NCBI GenBank assembly: GCA_023428245.1
Contig: JAEYYX010000057.1
Span: 1-50,749, forward strand
Reading direction: 5' to 3'
From: Pseudomonadota bacterium
GTDB lineage: Bacteria; Myxococcota_A; Polyangia; Polyangiales; Polyangiaceae
DNA length: 50,749 bases
Shown here piece by piece: positions 41,232-50,303 of this stretch. The number at the start of each line of letters is the position of its first letter. Position 1 is the stretch's first letter. Both the position numbers and the translations under genes were made by a program. The notes under the pieces were generated by a model. It was not told where the DNA came from and ran no database searches. It was given only the letters and a program-made list of their open reading frames with translations.

Positions 41232-42626
41232 CTACTTCTTCTTCTTGAGGCGCGGCGTGTCGCAGACCTCGCCTGAGTCGACCTTGGCCTCGGAGGGATC
41301 TTTGCCCGTTTCGCGCTTCTTCGCGGTTTTCTCGAGCGGCTCCCAGCGCAAGCTCTCTCCCGTCTGACCGAGGATCTTCGTGGTGGTCCAGCGTTTGAGC
41401 GAGAGGACATAGAGCCCCTTGTCGCTCTTCGTCTCGCGGAAGAAGGCGAGCATGCGGCCGTCGGGGCTGCAGGCGGGATAGGTGTTGCTGCCCTGGTTCT
41501 GCGTGAGGCGCTGCAGCCCTTGGCCCTTTTCGTTGCTCATGACGATGTCATGATTGCCGCCGCCGGTCTGAACCGAATAGACGAGGAAGGTGCCGTCTTC
41601 CGTGGCGCAGAAGGCAGGAGCCGCTGCCGTAAAGCCATTCGGGGAAACGGGCTTGCCGTCGATGTAGACGCGCTGAGTTCCCTGCTCCGATCCGCCGATC
41701 CACGCGAGCTTACCGCTCGGGCTGAAGACCGGGTGGGTCGCCAGCTCGGTGTCCGAGACCTTCGTAAAGTCGGTGCCTTTCGCGGAACCGACGTAGATCG
41801 CGCTCCGTCCGAAGTTCGCCACCGAAATCGCCATCTTGGTGCGGTCGTGATTGAAGGCGACACCGTAGATTGAACCCTTGAATGGGAGGGTGAACTCCTT
41901 CTCCGAATCAGGCTTACTGACGTCCAAGCTGTAGAGCCGGTACGGCAGGTAGTTCATGCTCTGCGTGTAAAAGAGGTAACCGCCGGGGCCGAAGGCTGGA
42001 GCGAGCGCAGTAGCTGCCGGTTCGGTGTGCGGGTTGAGTCCATGGCCGTCGGAGTCAACCGAGAAAATGCGGCGGTTGCGCACCCACGGGCCCGAGTAGG
42101 TGAAGCGGCTCGAGAATCCGCCGGGCGCTCCGGTGAGCGCACCGATCAGATCGTCGGTGATCTTGTGGGCGGTGCGGCGCGCCTCGTCTTTGGTGACGGT
42201 GAGCTTTGTCTCGTAAACAGGCGTCGCACCGACGCTCGGGAAGTAGGCGATTCCAAGGACCTCAATCTTGTCCTTGCCGGCATCTTGCGCTGCGACCTTG
42301 ATGATCGCTTCGGCGCCGATCGCTTGCCACGCGGCGACGTTCACGGGAGCGGTGAAGCGGTAGTCTCCAGCGGGCGCGTTCTTGTCTGGGATGACGTTGA
42401 AAAAGCCGCTGATCTCGAAATCTCGGCGCACGACGCCACGCACGATGACGTCTTCGTACGCGGCCGACGTCGAGGGCAGGATCGCGACCTTCGGAATGTG
42501 CTCTGCCGAGGTGCCTGTGACGACGAACTCGCCGAGGACGCTCTCGTCGGCGGACTTCGGTTCGGCCGCGAGGAGCTGTGTGGTGGTGAAGAAAAGAGCG
42601 AGGACGAGCGAGAGCGAACGCCGCAT
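41232..42626 (-). CDS. tolB: TolB-like periplasmic beta-propeller protein
   Basis: The 464-residue protein has a signal peptide (SLSLVLALFFTTTQLLAAEP). The TolB N-terminal domain follows (FEISGFFNVIPDKNAP, WQAIGAEAIIKV), then a six-bladed propeller (THPVFSPSGKLAWIGGSE, SNTYPACSPDGRMLAFF). It lacks a clear C-terminal Pal motif that I can check, and ends in a Lys-rich tail (DTPRLKKKK). TolB links the Tol complex to Pal and outer-membrane integrity. Here it stands next to a Ser/Thr kinase instead of pal/tolQRA, so it may be a paralog with another role. Confidence 0.8.
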   Translation of the reverse strand: MRRSLSLVLALFFTTTQLLAAEPKSADESVLGEFVVTGTSAEHIPKVAILPSTSAAYEDVIVRGVVRRDFEISGFFNVIPDKNAPAGDYRFTAPVNVAAWQAIGAEAIIKVAAQDAGKDKIEVLGIAYFPSVGATPVYETKLTVTKDEARRTAHKITDDLIGALTGAPGGFSSRFTYSGPWVRNRRIFSVDSDGHGLNPHTEPAATALAPAFGPGGYLFYTQSMNYLPYRLYSLDVSKPDSEKEFTLPFKGSIYGVAFNHDRTKMAISVANFGRSAIYVGSAKGTDFTKVSDTELATHPVFSPSGKLAWIGGSEQGTQRVYIDGKPVSPNGFTAAAPAFCATEDGTFLVYSVQTGGGNHDIVMSNEKGQGLQRLTQNQGSNTYPACSPDGRMLAFFRETKSDKGLYVLSLKRWTTTKILGQTGESLRWEPLEKTAKKRETGKDPSEAKVDSGEVCDTPRLKKKK

Positions 42627-42676
42627 AACCCTCTCTTAGCGAAGGCTCCCTCGCGATGGAACGTTCGGGCTGAACT

Positions 42677-44197
42677 TCACTTCCGATCGGAGAACAGGTC
42701 CGCCGGCGGTTTCGGTGTCGAGGGGGCGGATGTCGGCGTTGCGGCGGGCGCCGCGGGCGTAGCACTCGTCGGCCGGGGGGCCGTGGCCGGGGGCTTGCTG
42801 CTCGCGGGTTTGGTGCTCGCGGTCGTGGCGGGACCCCGTGCGCTCGGCGTCGGGCTTGCGTCGGGCTTCTCTGGTTCGGGGCTCTGAGGCTCGGGGCTCT
42901 GAGGCTCGAGGGTCTCGGCTTCTGCGGCCCGAGCGACGGGTTCTTGAGATTCGGCGCTCGCCGGAGAACCCGTGTCGGGGGCTTTCGGACCCGGGTCGCT
43001 CGTCGCGGGGACCACGGCGGCAGGCGCGAGACTGCTGCTCGCGGGACTCGAGACGAGACCATCTTGGACCGGGGTCTCGGTTTTGGAGCCGAAGGCGAAC
43101 ATGGCGGCGCCAGCGAGGGCCACGAGGGCCGCGGCGAGACCGAGGTAGAGAGAACCACGGCTTTTCGTCGGGAGACCGGCGGGAATATCGAGCTGGGTCG
43201 CGGCGGAGCCTCCGAAGGTCGTGACGGAGGCGGGCGCGGGGCGTTCGTACTCCTCCTGCTGTGCGACGCCATCAGGAAGCGTGGCGTCCGGCACCACGCC
43301 GAGTACGCGAGACACGCGCTGGACTGATGCGCGGGCGTCTGCGGAGACAAAAGGCGCGAGCGCTAATGCGAAGGCAGCGACGTCTGGGTAGCGGTCTGTC
43401 CGCTCCTTCGCGAGAGCCTTTTCGAGGACACGCGGAAGGCCTGCGGGAATGTCGGAGCGGGATGCGATCGGCGGCATCGGGCTCTGGAGCACCTTCGCGA
43501 CGATCTCCGGGATGACGTCTCCATCAAAGGGTACCCGCCCCGCGAGAAGCTCGTAGAGGATGATCCCGAGCGACCAGATGTCGGTGCGGGCGTCGACCGA
43601 CTTCGAGCTCACCATCTGCTCAGGGGACATGTAGTAAGGCGAGCCCATCATCGAGGACGTTTGTGTCATCGAGTGATCAGTGCCGACCTTCGAGATGCCG
43701 AAGTCGAGCACTTTGATTGATGGCGTTCCGTCATTGCGCACGATGCGAAAGAGGTTCGCCGGCTTGAGGTCGCGATGGACGATGCCGAGCGAGTGCGCTT
43801 CGGCGATCGCCTCCAGCGCCTGGACCACGTAGTCGACGGCTTCGCTGATGGAGAGGGGTCCGCTGCGCTCCAGGTATTGAGCAAGGTCGACCCCGCTCAA
43901 GTACTCCATGACCATATAGGGCGAGCCGGTCTCGAGGGTTCCTACGTCGATGACGCGGGCGACATGCTCGCTCTTGATCTTGACTGCGGCGCGCGCCTCC
44001 CGCTCGAAGCGCCGCACGGCTTCAGCGTTCTCCAGCGCTTCGGGCAAGAGGAATTTGATGGCGACTCGCTCGTCGAGAGCGAGGTGAGTGGCTTGAACGA
44101 CAACGCCCATCCCGCCGCGACCGAGGATGCGGTCGATCCGATATTTCCCCGCGAGGATTTGTCCGGGTGCGACCTCGGTGCCGCTCAAGGAAGCCAT
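42677..44197 (-). CDS. Ser/Thr protein kinase, membrane-anchored
   Basis: The 506-residue protein has an intact Hanks-type kinase domain: GRGGMG (26-31), the ATP Lys48 in VAIKF, HRDLKPAN (Asp143), DFG (165-167) and MSPEQ, followed by DIWSLG. A linker runs to a membrane helix near 349-370 (LYLGLAAALVALAGAAMFAF), then a Pro/Ala/Ser/Thr-rich extracytoplasmic tail ending PPADLFSDRK, without PASTA or other sensor domain. The kinase is probably active. Such kinases phosphorylate FHA-binding Thr sites, and an FHA activator lies elsewhere in the window, but no link is shown. It precedes tolB by 50 bases on the same strand and probably shares a transcript. Confidence 0.95.
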   Translation of the reverse strand: MASLSGTEVAPGQILAGKYRIDRILGRGGMGVVVQATHLALDERVAIKFLLPEALENAEAVRRFEREARAAVKIKSEHVARVIDVGTLETGSPYMVMEYLSGVDLAQYLERSGPLSISEAVDYVVQALEAIAEAHSLGIVHRDLKPANLFRIVRNDGTPSIKVLDFGISKVGTDHSMTQTSSMMGSPYYMSPEQMVSSKSVDARTDIWSLGIILYELLAGRVPFDGDVIPEIVAKVLQSPMPPIASRSDIPAGLPRVLEKALAKERTDRYPDVAAFALALAPFVSADARASVQRVSRVLGVVPDATLPDGVAQQEEYERPAPASVTTFGGSAATQLDIPAGLPTKSRGSLYLGLAAALVALAGAAMFAFGSKTETPVQDGLVSSPASSSLAPAAVVPATSDPGPKAPDTGSPASAESQEPVARAAEAETLEPQSPEPQSPEPEKPDASPTPSARGPATTASTKPASSKPPATAPRPTSATPAAPAATPTSAPSTPKPPADLFSDRK

Positions 44198-44281
44198 AAC
44201 TCGAAAACCACGGTGGAGTTTAGCCTCGGAGCCGCCAGGGCGCCAAACGCGGGCCCGACGTGCCCGAAACGTACGCCGTTT

Positions 44282-44644
44282 TTACGATTCGTCGACCGGC
44301 GCGGTTCGGTACACCATGAGCGCGCGGTTCGCGATGGCGCGAAGCGCCACGCTCAGATCGGAATCTTCGACCTCGTTTGAGAGGCTGAGCACCTCAGCGA
44401 GCGCAGTGCGCGCGCGTCGGAGCTCGGAGACGAGCCAGAGCACATCGGCGCTCTCCGCCGACTGACGCTTCATGTGGTGCGCTTCGATGTCGCGGGCGCG
44501 CCACTCCACGAGCACACTGGTATCCGGCAGTTCACCCGAGCCCCCGCAATCAGGACAGCTCGTTGCACCGTGCTCGCTGCCAATCTCACCTGTCCCGAAG
44601 CAAGTCCTGCATGTGTTCGTCCTCGTCGTCGTCACAGGTTCCAT
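44282..44644 (-). CDS. Small protein with DnaJ-type zinc-finger repeats
   Basis: The 120-residue protein begins with a double CxxCxGxG-type motif (CRTCFGTGEI, CPDCGGSGEL), the zinc-binding pattern of DnaJ-like cysteine-rich domains. A helical region without Cys follows (LWLVSELRRARTALAEVLSLSNEV). It lacks a J domain. A chaperone or small RNA/protein-binding role is possible but not shown. It precedes the kinase by 84 bases on the same strand. Confidence 0.75.
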   Translation of the reverse strand: MEPVTTTRTNTCRTCFGTGEIGSEHGATSCPDCGGSGELPDTSVLVEWRARDIEAHHMKRQSAESADVLWLVSELRRARTALAEVLSLSNEVEDSDLSVALRAIANRALMVYRTAPVDES

Positions 44645-44758
44645 CTGGCTCAGGTTAACACGGGCCGGAGCCGAGCGTGCATTCCAGCCGCTCGCACGAG
44701 CTCAGTCGTTTTCGTTTGTTTCCAGGTGGCTCTTTGCGGCGTGGAAAGCCGTATGCTC

Positions 44759-46774
44759 TCAGGTGTCTTTCAAGAGCGCCTGTTTCGTGATCGTTCGCAG
44801 CTCGTCCGGTGTGTAGGGCTTTTCGATGAAGGAGGTTCCTCGCACCAAGTTGAGCTCATTGGTCGCGAACTCTTCCGAGTAGCCGCTTGTGTAGATGATC
44901 GGGATCTGGGCGCCGAGATTGCGCAGCTGCTCGGTGAGCTCCTTGCCGCTCATCCCGTCCGGCATGACAAGGTCGGTCAGCACTAAGTCGATCTTGTCCC
45001 GCTCCTTTTCGTAGAGAGCAAGGGCAGCTTCGCCGGAGCTCGCAACAAGGACCTGGTGTCCGTCGCGCTCGAGGATGCGCGCAGCGGTGCGTTGGATCGC
45101 GATCTCGTCATCGACGACAAGGATCGTGGCGCGCACGTGCGTGTCGGTCGCCATCGGCTGCGCCGGCTTCGAGCGAGTCCCGCGCGCTCGCACGGGGAAG
45201 TACACGGAGAAGGTCCCTCCGGCGCCCGGCCGGGTTTCGACCTCGATCAGCCCGCCAAGTCCGGATGCGAGGTTCCGCACGGTGGCGAGACCGAGTCCCG
45301 AACGACGCTTCTGTGCTTTGGTCGTGAAGAAAGGTTCGAAGATACGCTCCGCGAGCGCGGGGTCGATACCGCTGCCTTGATCGATGACCCGCAAGCGCAG
45401 GGCGCGCAGCGGACGCGAGGGGGTTGCTGAGCCCATCTGCGCCGGCGCGGGGACGAGCTCGGTAGTGAGCGTCACGGTGCCCCCCTGGGGCATGGCGTCC
45501 CGGGCATTCAAGACCAAGTTCAAGATCAGCTGGCGGAGGTCAGCCGGGTCGGCCTGGATCGGCGGCAAATCCGGGGCGAGCTCGGTGGCGAGCTGGATGT
45601 CGCCGAGGGTGACCGCGAGGAAGCGCAAGAAGTCACGAATCAGTGAGTTGAGATCGAGTTCTTCGCGGGTCTGAGACTGTTTTTGGCTCATCGAGAGCAG
45701 CTGGCGCGTGAGCATCGATCCGCGCTTGACCGCGAACTCGAGCTCTTCGAAGAGCGGGGCCGCGTCTTCCGGGCTCGCCCCTTTCAGGAGGCCGGAGCTG
45801 TTACCAATGATGGTGAGGAGATTGTTGAAGTCGTGGGCGACGCTCTTCGAGATCTGTCCGATGACCTGGAGCCTTTGAGTCTCGAGCACCTGTTCCCAGA
45901 CGCGGGTTCGCTCGATGGCGTAGCGCAGTGAGCGGGCGAGAGCCGTGCCACCGAGTTCTCCTTTGACGAGGTAGTCTTGGGCTCCAATTTCGAGCGCGCG
46001 GGGGCCCACCGCCTCGTCTTCGAGGCCCGTGAGGACCACCATCGGCGTTGTCGGATCGAGGCGCCGGAGGAAGCGCAACGTGTCGAGCCCTTGGCTATCG
46101 GGGAGCCCAAGGTCGAGCACGACTGCGTCATAGCGGCCGCTGCGGAGCTTCTCTGAGGCTTCGGTAAGGGATGTTGCCCTGTCGAACCTCGGCGAGTGGG
46201 CGAGAGTTTGCTCGAGCGATCGCTTCAAGATGAGCGTATCGGTCTCGCTGTCCTCGACGACGAGCACCTTGAGTGGTGCTTGATGGAACGCGGGCGAGCC
46301 CGACGACGGCGGGATCTCGTGCCCCGTCTCGCGAGGATGCGGAGGGAGGCGGACTGTCCGGAACCAATATTCGCCGAGCGAGCGCATCATGCTGGCGAAC
46401 TCGTGCATGTCGATGGGCTTGACGATGTAGCTGCTCGCGTAGCTCGCGTAGGCCCGGTAGGCATCGTCATCGGCGTCTGAGGTGGAGAGCACGACCACCG
46501 GGATCGGGCGGAGGCGCTGGTCCCCCTTGATGTGCATGAGCAGCTCGCGTCCGCCCATCTTGGGGAGATGGAGATCGAGGAGGACGAGGTCGGGGGGCGG
46601 AGCTTTGGCGAAAGGCTCTTCTCTTCGAAGGAAACGGAGCGCATTCACGCCGTTCTCGACGACATGGAGATCGTAGAGGAAGCCGCCTCCGTCGAGGGCA
46701 GCCTTGGTGAGCCTTCGATCCGTGTGGCTGTCCTCGACGAGCAGGATCTGGTGGCGTGGCCTCGGGTCGCTCAT
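44759..46774 (-). CDS. Hybrid histidine kinase with three receiver domains
   Basis: The 671-residue protein has the order REC-REC-HisKA-HATPase-REC. The receivers have phospho-acceptors Asp67 (VLLDLHLP), Asp221 (VVLDLGLP) and Asp601 (VLTDLVMP). The kinase core has HDFNNLL (His314), the N-box (Asn423, NLVLNARDAM), G1 VIDQGSGID and G2 RSGLGLATV. No membrane segment or PAS domain is seen, so it is cytoplasmic and probably integrates signals via the N-terminal receivers. The ATG at 46774 with GGGAG upstream is preferred to a GTG at 46792. It is divergent from a degenerate kinase gene and the REC-EAL pair. Confidence 0.93.
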   Translation of the reverse strand: MSDPRPRHQILLVEDSHTDRRLTKAALDGGGFLYDLHVVENGVNALRFLRREEPFAKAPPPDLVLLDLHLPKMGGRELLMHIKGDQRLRPIPVVVLSTSDADDDAYRAYASYASSYIVKPIDMHEFASMMRSLGEYWFRTVRLPPHPRETGHEIPPSSGSPAFHQAPLKVLVVEDSETDTLILKRSLEQTLAHSPRFDRATSLTEASEKLRSGRYDAVVLDLGLPDSQGLDTLRFLRRLDPTTPMVVLTGLEDEAVGPRALEIGAQDYLVKGELGGTALARSLRYAIERTRVWEQVLETQRLQVIGQISKSVAHDFNNLLTIIGNSSGLLKGASPEDAAPLFEELEFAVKRGSMLTRQLLSMSQKQSQTREELDLNSLIRDFLRFLAVTLGDIQLATELAPDLPPIQADPADLRQLILNLVLNARDAMPQGGTVTLTTELVPAPAQMGSATPSRPLRALRLRVIDQGSGIDPALAERIFEPFFTTKAQKRRSGLGLATVRNLASGLGGLIEVETRPGAGGTFSVYFPVRARGTRSKPAQPMATDTHVRATILVVDDEIAIQRTAARILERDGHQVLVASSGEAALALYEKERDKIDLVLTDLVMPDGMSGKELTEQLRNLGAQIPIIYTSGYSEEFATNELNLVRGTSFIEKPYTPDELRTITKQALLKDT

Positions 46775-47011
46775 CGCGCTCGCTCCCAGCACCCAGAGGA
46801 GTCACAGTAGAAGCTCCTTCCCCTTTTCCTCACCCCAACAGAGTTTTCCTGAATCGGTGACTTGTCTAGTGGATCCGGCGACATGGCCATTTCTAGGCCG
46901 TTCGCAGTTCGGGGGAGCTGCCGGAGCTTCATTTCCCTGACGATTGGCCGTTTGGATCAGGGCGGTATGCTTGCTGACGCTTCCATGGACTCAAGTTTGC
47001 GAGAGGATGAA

Positions 47012-47710
47012 ATGCCCGGGGCGTCGGCGTCGGCGTCAGCTGAGCTCGTGATGACCGCTATGGACGCCTATGCGGCGTTCTTGCTCGGGGTCTGTCACGC
47101 GGAGGGCTCCCCGCTCGGCGCGCTGCTCTCGAACATCTCCTTGGTCCAGGAGGATCTGGCCGACGCGGAGAACGCGCTTGGAGGCGGCCCGAGCGAAGCG
47201 GAGCGGGCGCTGCCCCTGATTCAAAGAGCTCGCGGAGACGTGGCTGACGCGATCAAGCTGATCGGAAGGCTGAAAAGCATGCTCAGCGAGGTGCGCGACG
47301 TGGAGGCGGGAGGAGAGTCTCCTGTCGTGTTCGGTGACTTGTATGACTGTGCGGCGAAGTACGCGGGCTCGGCGATGTTCAGGGGCGCACGGGTCACGAC
47401 CGAGCGAGCTCCGGAGATCGAGACTGTTACCGTGAAGGGTGAAACATCGCTCGTGTTCCGGTTGATCCTCGGAGCGTTCGCGGTCGCCGCTCGAGCTCAA
47501 AGGTGGCGCATGGAGCGAGCTCATTTTCACATCAACCTATCAAGCACCACATCGGAAGTGTTTGTAGGTATCGATTGTGGAGCGGAAGCGAACGTGACGC
47601 CCTCATCACAGCTCTTGGCTTTCAGCGAGTTATTCCGAAAGCAAGGCGGCTCGCTGAGCCTCGAGGACCGCGCGGGGCGTGGAGTGGTCGCGGCCACGTT
47701 TTTGCGCTAA
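47012..47710 (+). CDS. Degenerate histidine-kinase-like protein
   Basis: The 232-residue product resembles the DHp and ATPase parts of a histidine kinase but lacks key motifs. A His-box-like stretch has His29 (GVCHAEGSPLGALLSNISL), but the following Glu is Ala and the Asn pair is Gly-Ser. The expected N-box Asn is missing (LVFRLILGAFAVAARA). The G1-like part is FVGIDCGAEANV, and no G2 is seen, although the end GGSLSLEDRAGRGVVAATFLR follows the family pattern. Catalysis is unlikely, so a scaffold or inhibitor role is inferred. ATG 47012 has an excellent GAGAGG site. It lies 26 bases before the first REC-EAL gene. Confidence 0.7.
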   Translation: MPGASASASAELVMTAMDAYAAFLLGVCHAEGSPLGALLSNISLVQEDLADAENALGGGPSEAERALPLIQRARGDVADAIKLIGRLKSMLSEVRDVEAGGESPVVFGDLYDCAAKYAGSAMFRGARVTTERAPEIETVTVKGETSLVFRLILGAFAVAARAQRWRMERAHFHINLSSTTSEVFVGIDCGAEANVTPSSQLLAFSELFRKQGGSLSLEDRAGRGVVAATFLR

Positions 47711-47736
47711 CTTGAACAGTTGAATCGGGGACGAAG

Positions 47737-48936
47737 ATGGAGGAGCAGGAAGAAACCAGCAAGCTGAGAGTGAGCGGAGGAACCGTCCTGCTCGTCGATG
47801 ACGATCTCGACGTGCTGCGCGAGTACGGAAAGATCCTCGAACGGATGGGCGTTCGGACGATCGTCGCCGAAAATGGTGCGACGGCTCTGCGCTACTTGGC
47901 CGAACAAACGGTCGACGCAGTCGTCACCGATCTGAACATGCCAGTGATGAACGGCATGAACTTCCTTCGGGAGGTGCGAGCTGTGCACCTCGATATCCCG
48001 GTGATCATGGTGACCGGGTTCCCTCGCCTGCGCTCGGCGATGATCGCCGTGGAATACGGCGCGTTTCATTATCTGACGAAGCCCGTCGAACCCGACAAAC
48101 TCCGGGAGACGGTGACGCGGGCTCTGAGTATGCACGCTCTCTGTCGCATTCAGCGGCAAGCTGCCGCCCTTGCAGAAATTCCTCAGGTCGGTCTGCCCGA
48201 TCGGGCGGCCCTGGAAGCGCGCTTCAATACAGCTCTCGATCGGCTCTGGATGGCCTACCAGCCGATCGTGTCTTGGTCACAAACGCGAGTGTTCGCGTAC
48301 GAAGCCTTGGTGCGCTCAGGCGAAGAGACCCTGGCGAGTCCAGCGGCCCTGTTCGAGACGGCGGAGCTCCTCGGGCGGACGGCCGAACTAGGAAGAACGA
48401 TTCGCAGTCGCATTGGTGAAATTGCAGAGCAGACCGAAGGCAGCCTCCTGTTTGTGAACTTGAACCCGGTCGACCTCAACGACGACGACCTCTATTCCGA
48501 GGACGCGGTGCTCCGTCCTTATGCCCACCGGGTCGTCTTCGAAATCACTGAGCGCTCGCAACTCGCGCACATCAATGGACTCGCCACGCGCGTCGCTAAG
48601 CTCAGAAAAAAGGGCTATCGCATTGCGATCGACGACCTCGGCGCGGGGTACTCGAGCCTGACCAGTTTTGTGCATCTTGAGCCAGATTTCGTGAAAATCG
48701 ACATGTCGCTCGTGCGCGGGGTGGATAGCTCAATGCTCAAGCGTCGGCTCGTGCGCGGTTTGTTTCAGATCTGCAGCGGTGACCTCGGCATTCAGGTCAT
48801 TTGCGAGGGCGTCGAGACCGAGGCCGAACGCGAGACCCTGTGTGAGGACGGGATCGATCTCCTCCAGGGCTATTACTTCGCTAAGCCTGAGCGCATCCTC
48901 CGCGAGATCAATTTTCTGAAGACCAAGAGCGCCTGA
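47737..48936 (+). CDS. REC-EAL response regulator, c-di-GMP phosphodiesterase-like (first copy)
   Basis: The 399-residue protein has a receiver domain (VDDDLDVL, phospho-acceptor Asp65 in VTDLNMP, Lys in TKPVEP) and an EAL domain. EAL residues appear intact: YEALVR (Glu189), FVNLNP, VFEITER, DDLGAGYSS, VKIDMS, CEGVE and LQGYYF. It should therefore hydrolyse c-di-GMP to pGpG when activated. It follows the degenerate kinase gene by 26 bases and precedes a paralog. A GGGGA site lies before the ATG. Confidence 0.95.
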   Translation: MEEQEETSKLRVSGGTVLLVDDDLDVLREYGKILERMGVRTIVAENGATALRYLAEQTVDAVVTDLNMPVMNGMNFLREVRAVHLDIPVIMVTGFPRLRSAMIAVEYGAFHYLTKPVEPDKLRETVTRALSMHALCRIQRQAAALAEIPQVGLPDRAALEARFNTALDRLWMAYQPIVSWSQTRVFAYEALVRSGEETLASPAALFETAELLGRTAELGRTIRSRIGEIAEQTEGSLLFVNLNPVDLNDDDLYSEDAVLRPYAHRVVFEITERSQLAHINGLATRVAKLRKKGYRIAIDDLGAGYSSLTSFVHLEPDFVKIDMSLVRGVDSSMLKRRLVRGLFQICSGDLGIQVICEGVETEAERETLCEDGIDLLQGYYFAKPERILREINFLKTKSA

Positions 48937-48953
48937 GGCCTGTCCCTTGCCGC

Positions 48954-48981
48954 GAGAGTGCGCTCGTAACAGAGCGCTCTC
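48954..48981 (+). terminator. Hairpin after the first REC-EAL gene
   Basis: GAGAG-TG-CGCTC (48954-48965) pairs with GAGCGCTCTC (48972-48981), a 10-bp stem with a two-base bulge and a 6-base loop. No T-run follows. It may reduce read-through into the second REC-EAL gene, which has its own 194-base leader. Confidence 0.5.
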
Positions 48982-49130
48982 AGCGCCTGCGGGGCGGCCG
49001 GGGCGAGAGTGTTCTTTCATTTGCCAACCGCGGGCGCGATCTGTACTCTGTCGAAGATTCTTGCTCCCTTGTTTGGGAGTGGGCGGAAGGGGCGGGTGGC
49101 TCAATGTAGGCCTCCTTCTCAGGAGGCGGC

Positions 49131-50303
49131 ATGGACACATCGGCAGCACACGAGGCAGTCCTCCTAGTCGACGACGACCCTGACATCCTTCGCGAATACG
49201 GGAAGCTCTTTGAGCGTATGGGGCTCCTGACCCTCGCGGCGAAAAACGGTGCTGAGGCGCTCGAGCTCATGCAGGAGAAGCGCGTCGATGTCATCGTGAG
49301 CGATTTGAATATGCCGGTGATGGGTGGGCTCGCGTTTCTGCGCGAGGTGCGCGGCATCGATCTCGATATCCCGGTTGTGCTGGTCACGGGAGAGCCTGAG
49401 CTCGAGACAGCGCTGGCTGCTGTCGAGTTCGGGGCGTTTCACTATCTGAAAAAGCCCGTCGAGCCCGAGAAGTTACGTCAGACGGTGGCGCGTGCGCTCC
49501 GGTTTCATAGTCTCGCCAAGCTGCAGCGTCAGGCGAACGAGTATGATGAGCTTCCGAGTGGAGGGCTCCGGGACCGAGCCTCCCTCGAGGCGCGCCTGGA
49601 CAGCGCGCTCGAAAAGCTCTGGATGGCGGTGCAGCCGATTGTCCGCTGCAGCTCGCAGCGTGTGTTCGCCTATGAAGCCCTCGTGCGCTCGCGGGAAGAG
49701 ACCCTGCCGCATCCGGAGGCGCTCTTCACTACAGCCGAGCGCCTCGGGCGGACCGTCGAACTCGGGCGAGCGATCCGGAACAAGGTCAGCGAAATCATCG
49801 CCGGTGCTCCCTCCGAACTCTTCTTCGTCAACCTGAATCCGACCGATCTTGCGGACGACGAGCTCTACTCGGAGAGCAGTCTACTTGCGCCGTTCGCTTC
49901 ACGCATCGTTTTCGAGATCACGGAGCGCTCGACGCTCGCAGGAGTGAATGGTTTGGGAGGGAGGCTCGACCGTCTGCGTAAGAAGGGTTATCGGATCGCG
50001 ATTGACGATCTTGGCGCGGGATACTCGAGCCTGACAAGCTTCGTTCACCTCGAGCCTGATTTCGTAAAGCTCGACATGTCGCTCATCCGCGGCATCCACA
50101 CCTCGCCCCGCAAACGGAGCTTGGTCCGGGGTATCAGCCAAATCTGCGCTCGCGACCTGAACGTCGATGTGATCTGTGAGGGTGTTGAGACGAAAGAAGA
50201 GCGGGACGTCCTGATCGAGGACGGACTCGACCTTCTCCAGGGGTACTACTTCGCGCGTCCTGCGGAGCCCTTCCCCGAGGTCGACTTTCACGACGCCCGC
50301 TGA
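49131..50303 (+). CDS. REC-EAL response regulator, c-di-GMP phosphodiesterase-like (second copy)
   Basis: The 390-residue protein is a close paralog of the preceding gene, with the same REC (Asp58 in VSDLNMP; KKPVEP) and EAL (YEALVR Glu182, FVNLNP, VFEITER, DDLGAGYSS, VKLDMS, CEGVE, LQGYYF). All catalytic residues that I can check are kept. A strong AGGAGG site lies before the ATG. The divergence is highest at the N-terminus and in the linker between REC and EAL. It ends about 50 bases before the terminal repeat array. Confidence 0.95.
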   Translation: MDTSAAHEAVLLVDDDPDILREYGKLFERMGLLTLAAKNGAEALELMQEKRVDVIVSDLNMPVMGGLAFLREVRGIDLDIPVVLVTGEPELETALAAVEFGAFHYLKKPVEPEKLRQTVARALRFHSLAKLQRQANEYDELPSGGLRDRASLEARLDSALEKLWMAVQPIVRCSSQRVFAYEALVRSREETLPHPEALFTTAERLGRTVELGRAIRNKVSEIIAGAPSELFFVNLNPTDLADDELYSESSLLAPFASRIVFEITERSTLAGVNGLGGRLDRLRKKGYRIAIDDLGAGYSSLTSFVHLEPDFVKLDMSLIRGIHTSPRKRSLVRGISQICARDLNVDVICEGVETKEERDVLIEDGLDLLQGYYFARPAEPFPEVDFHDAR

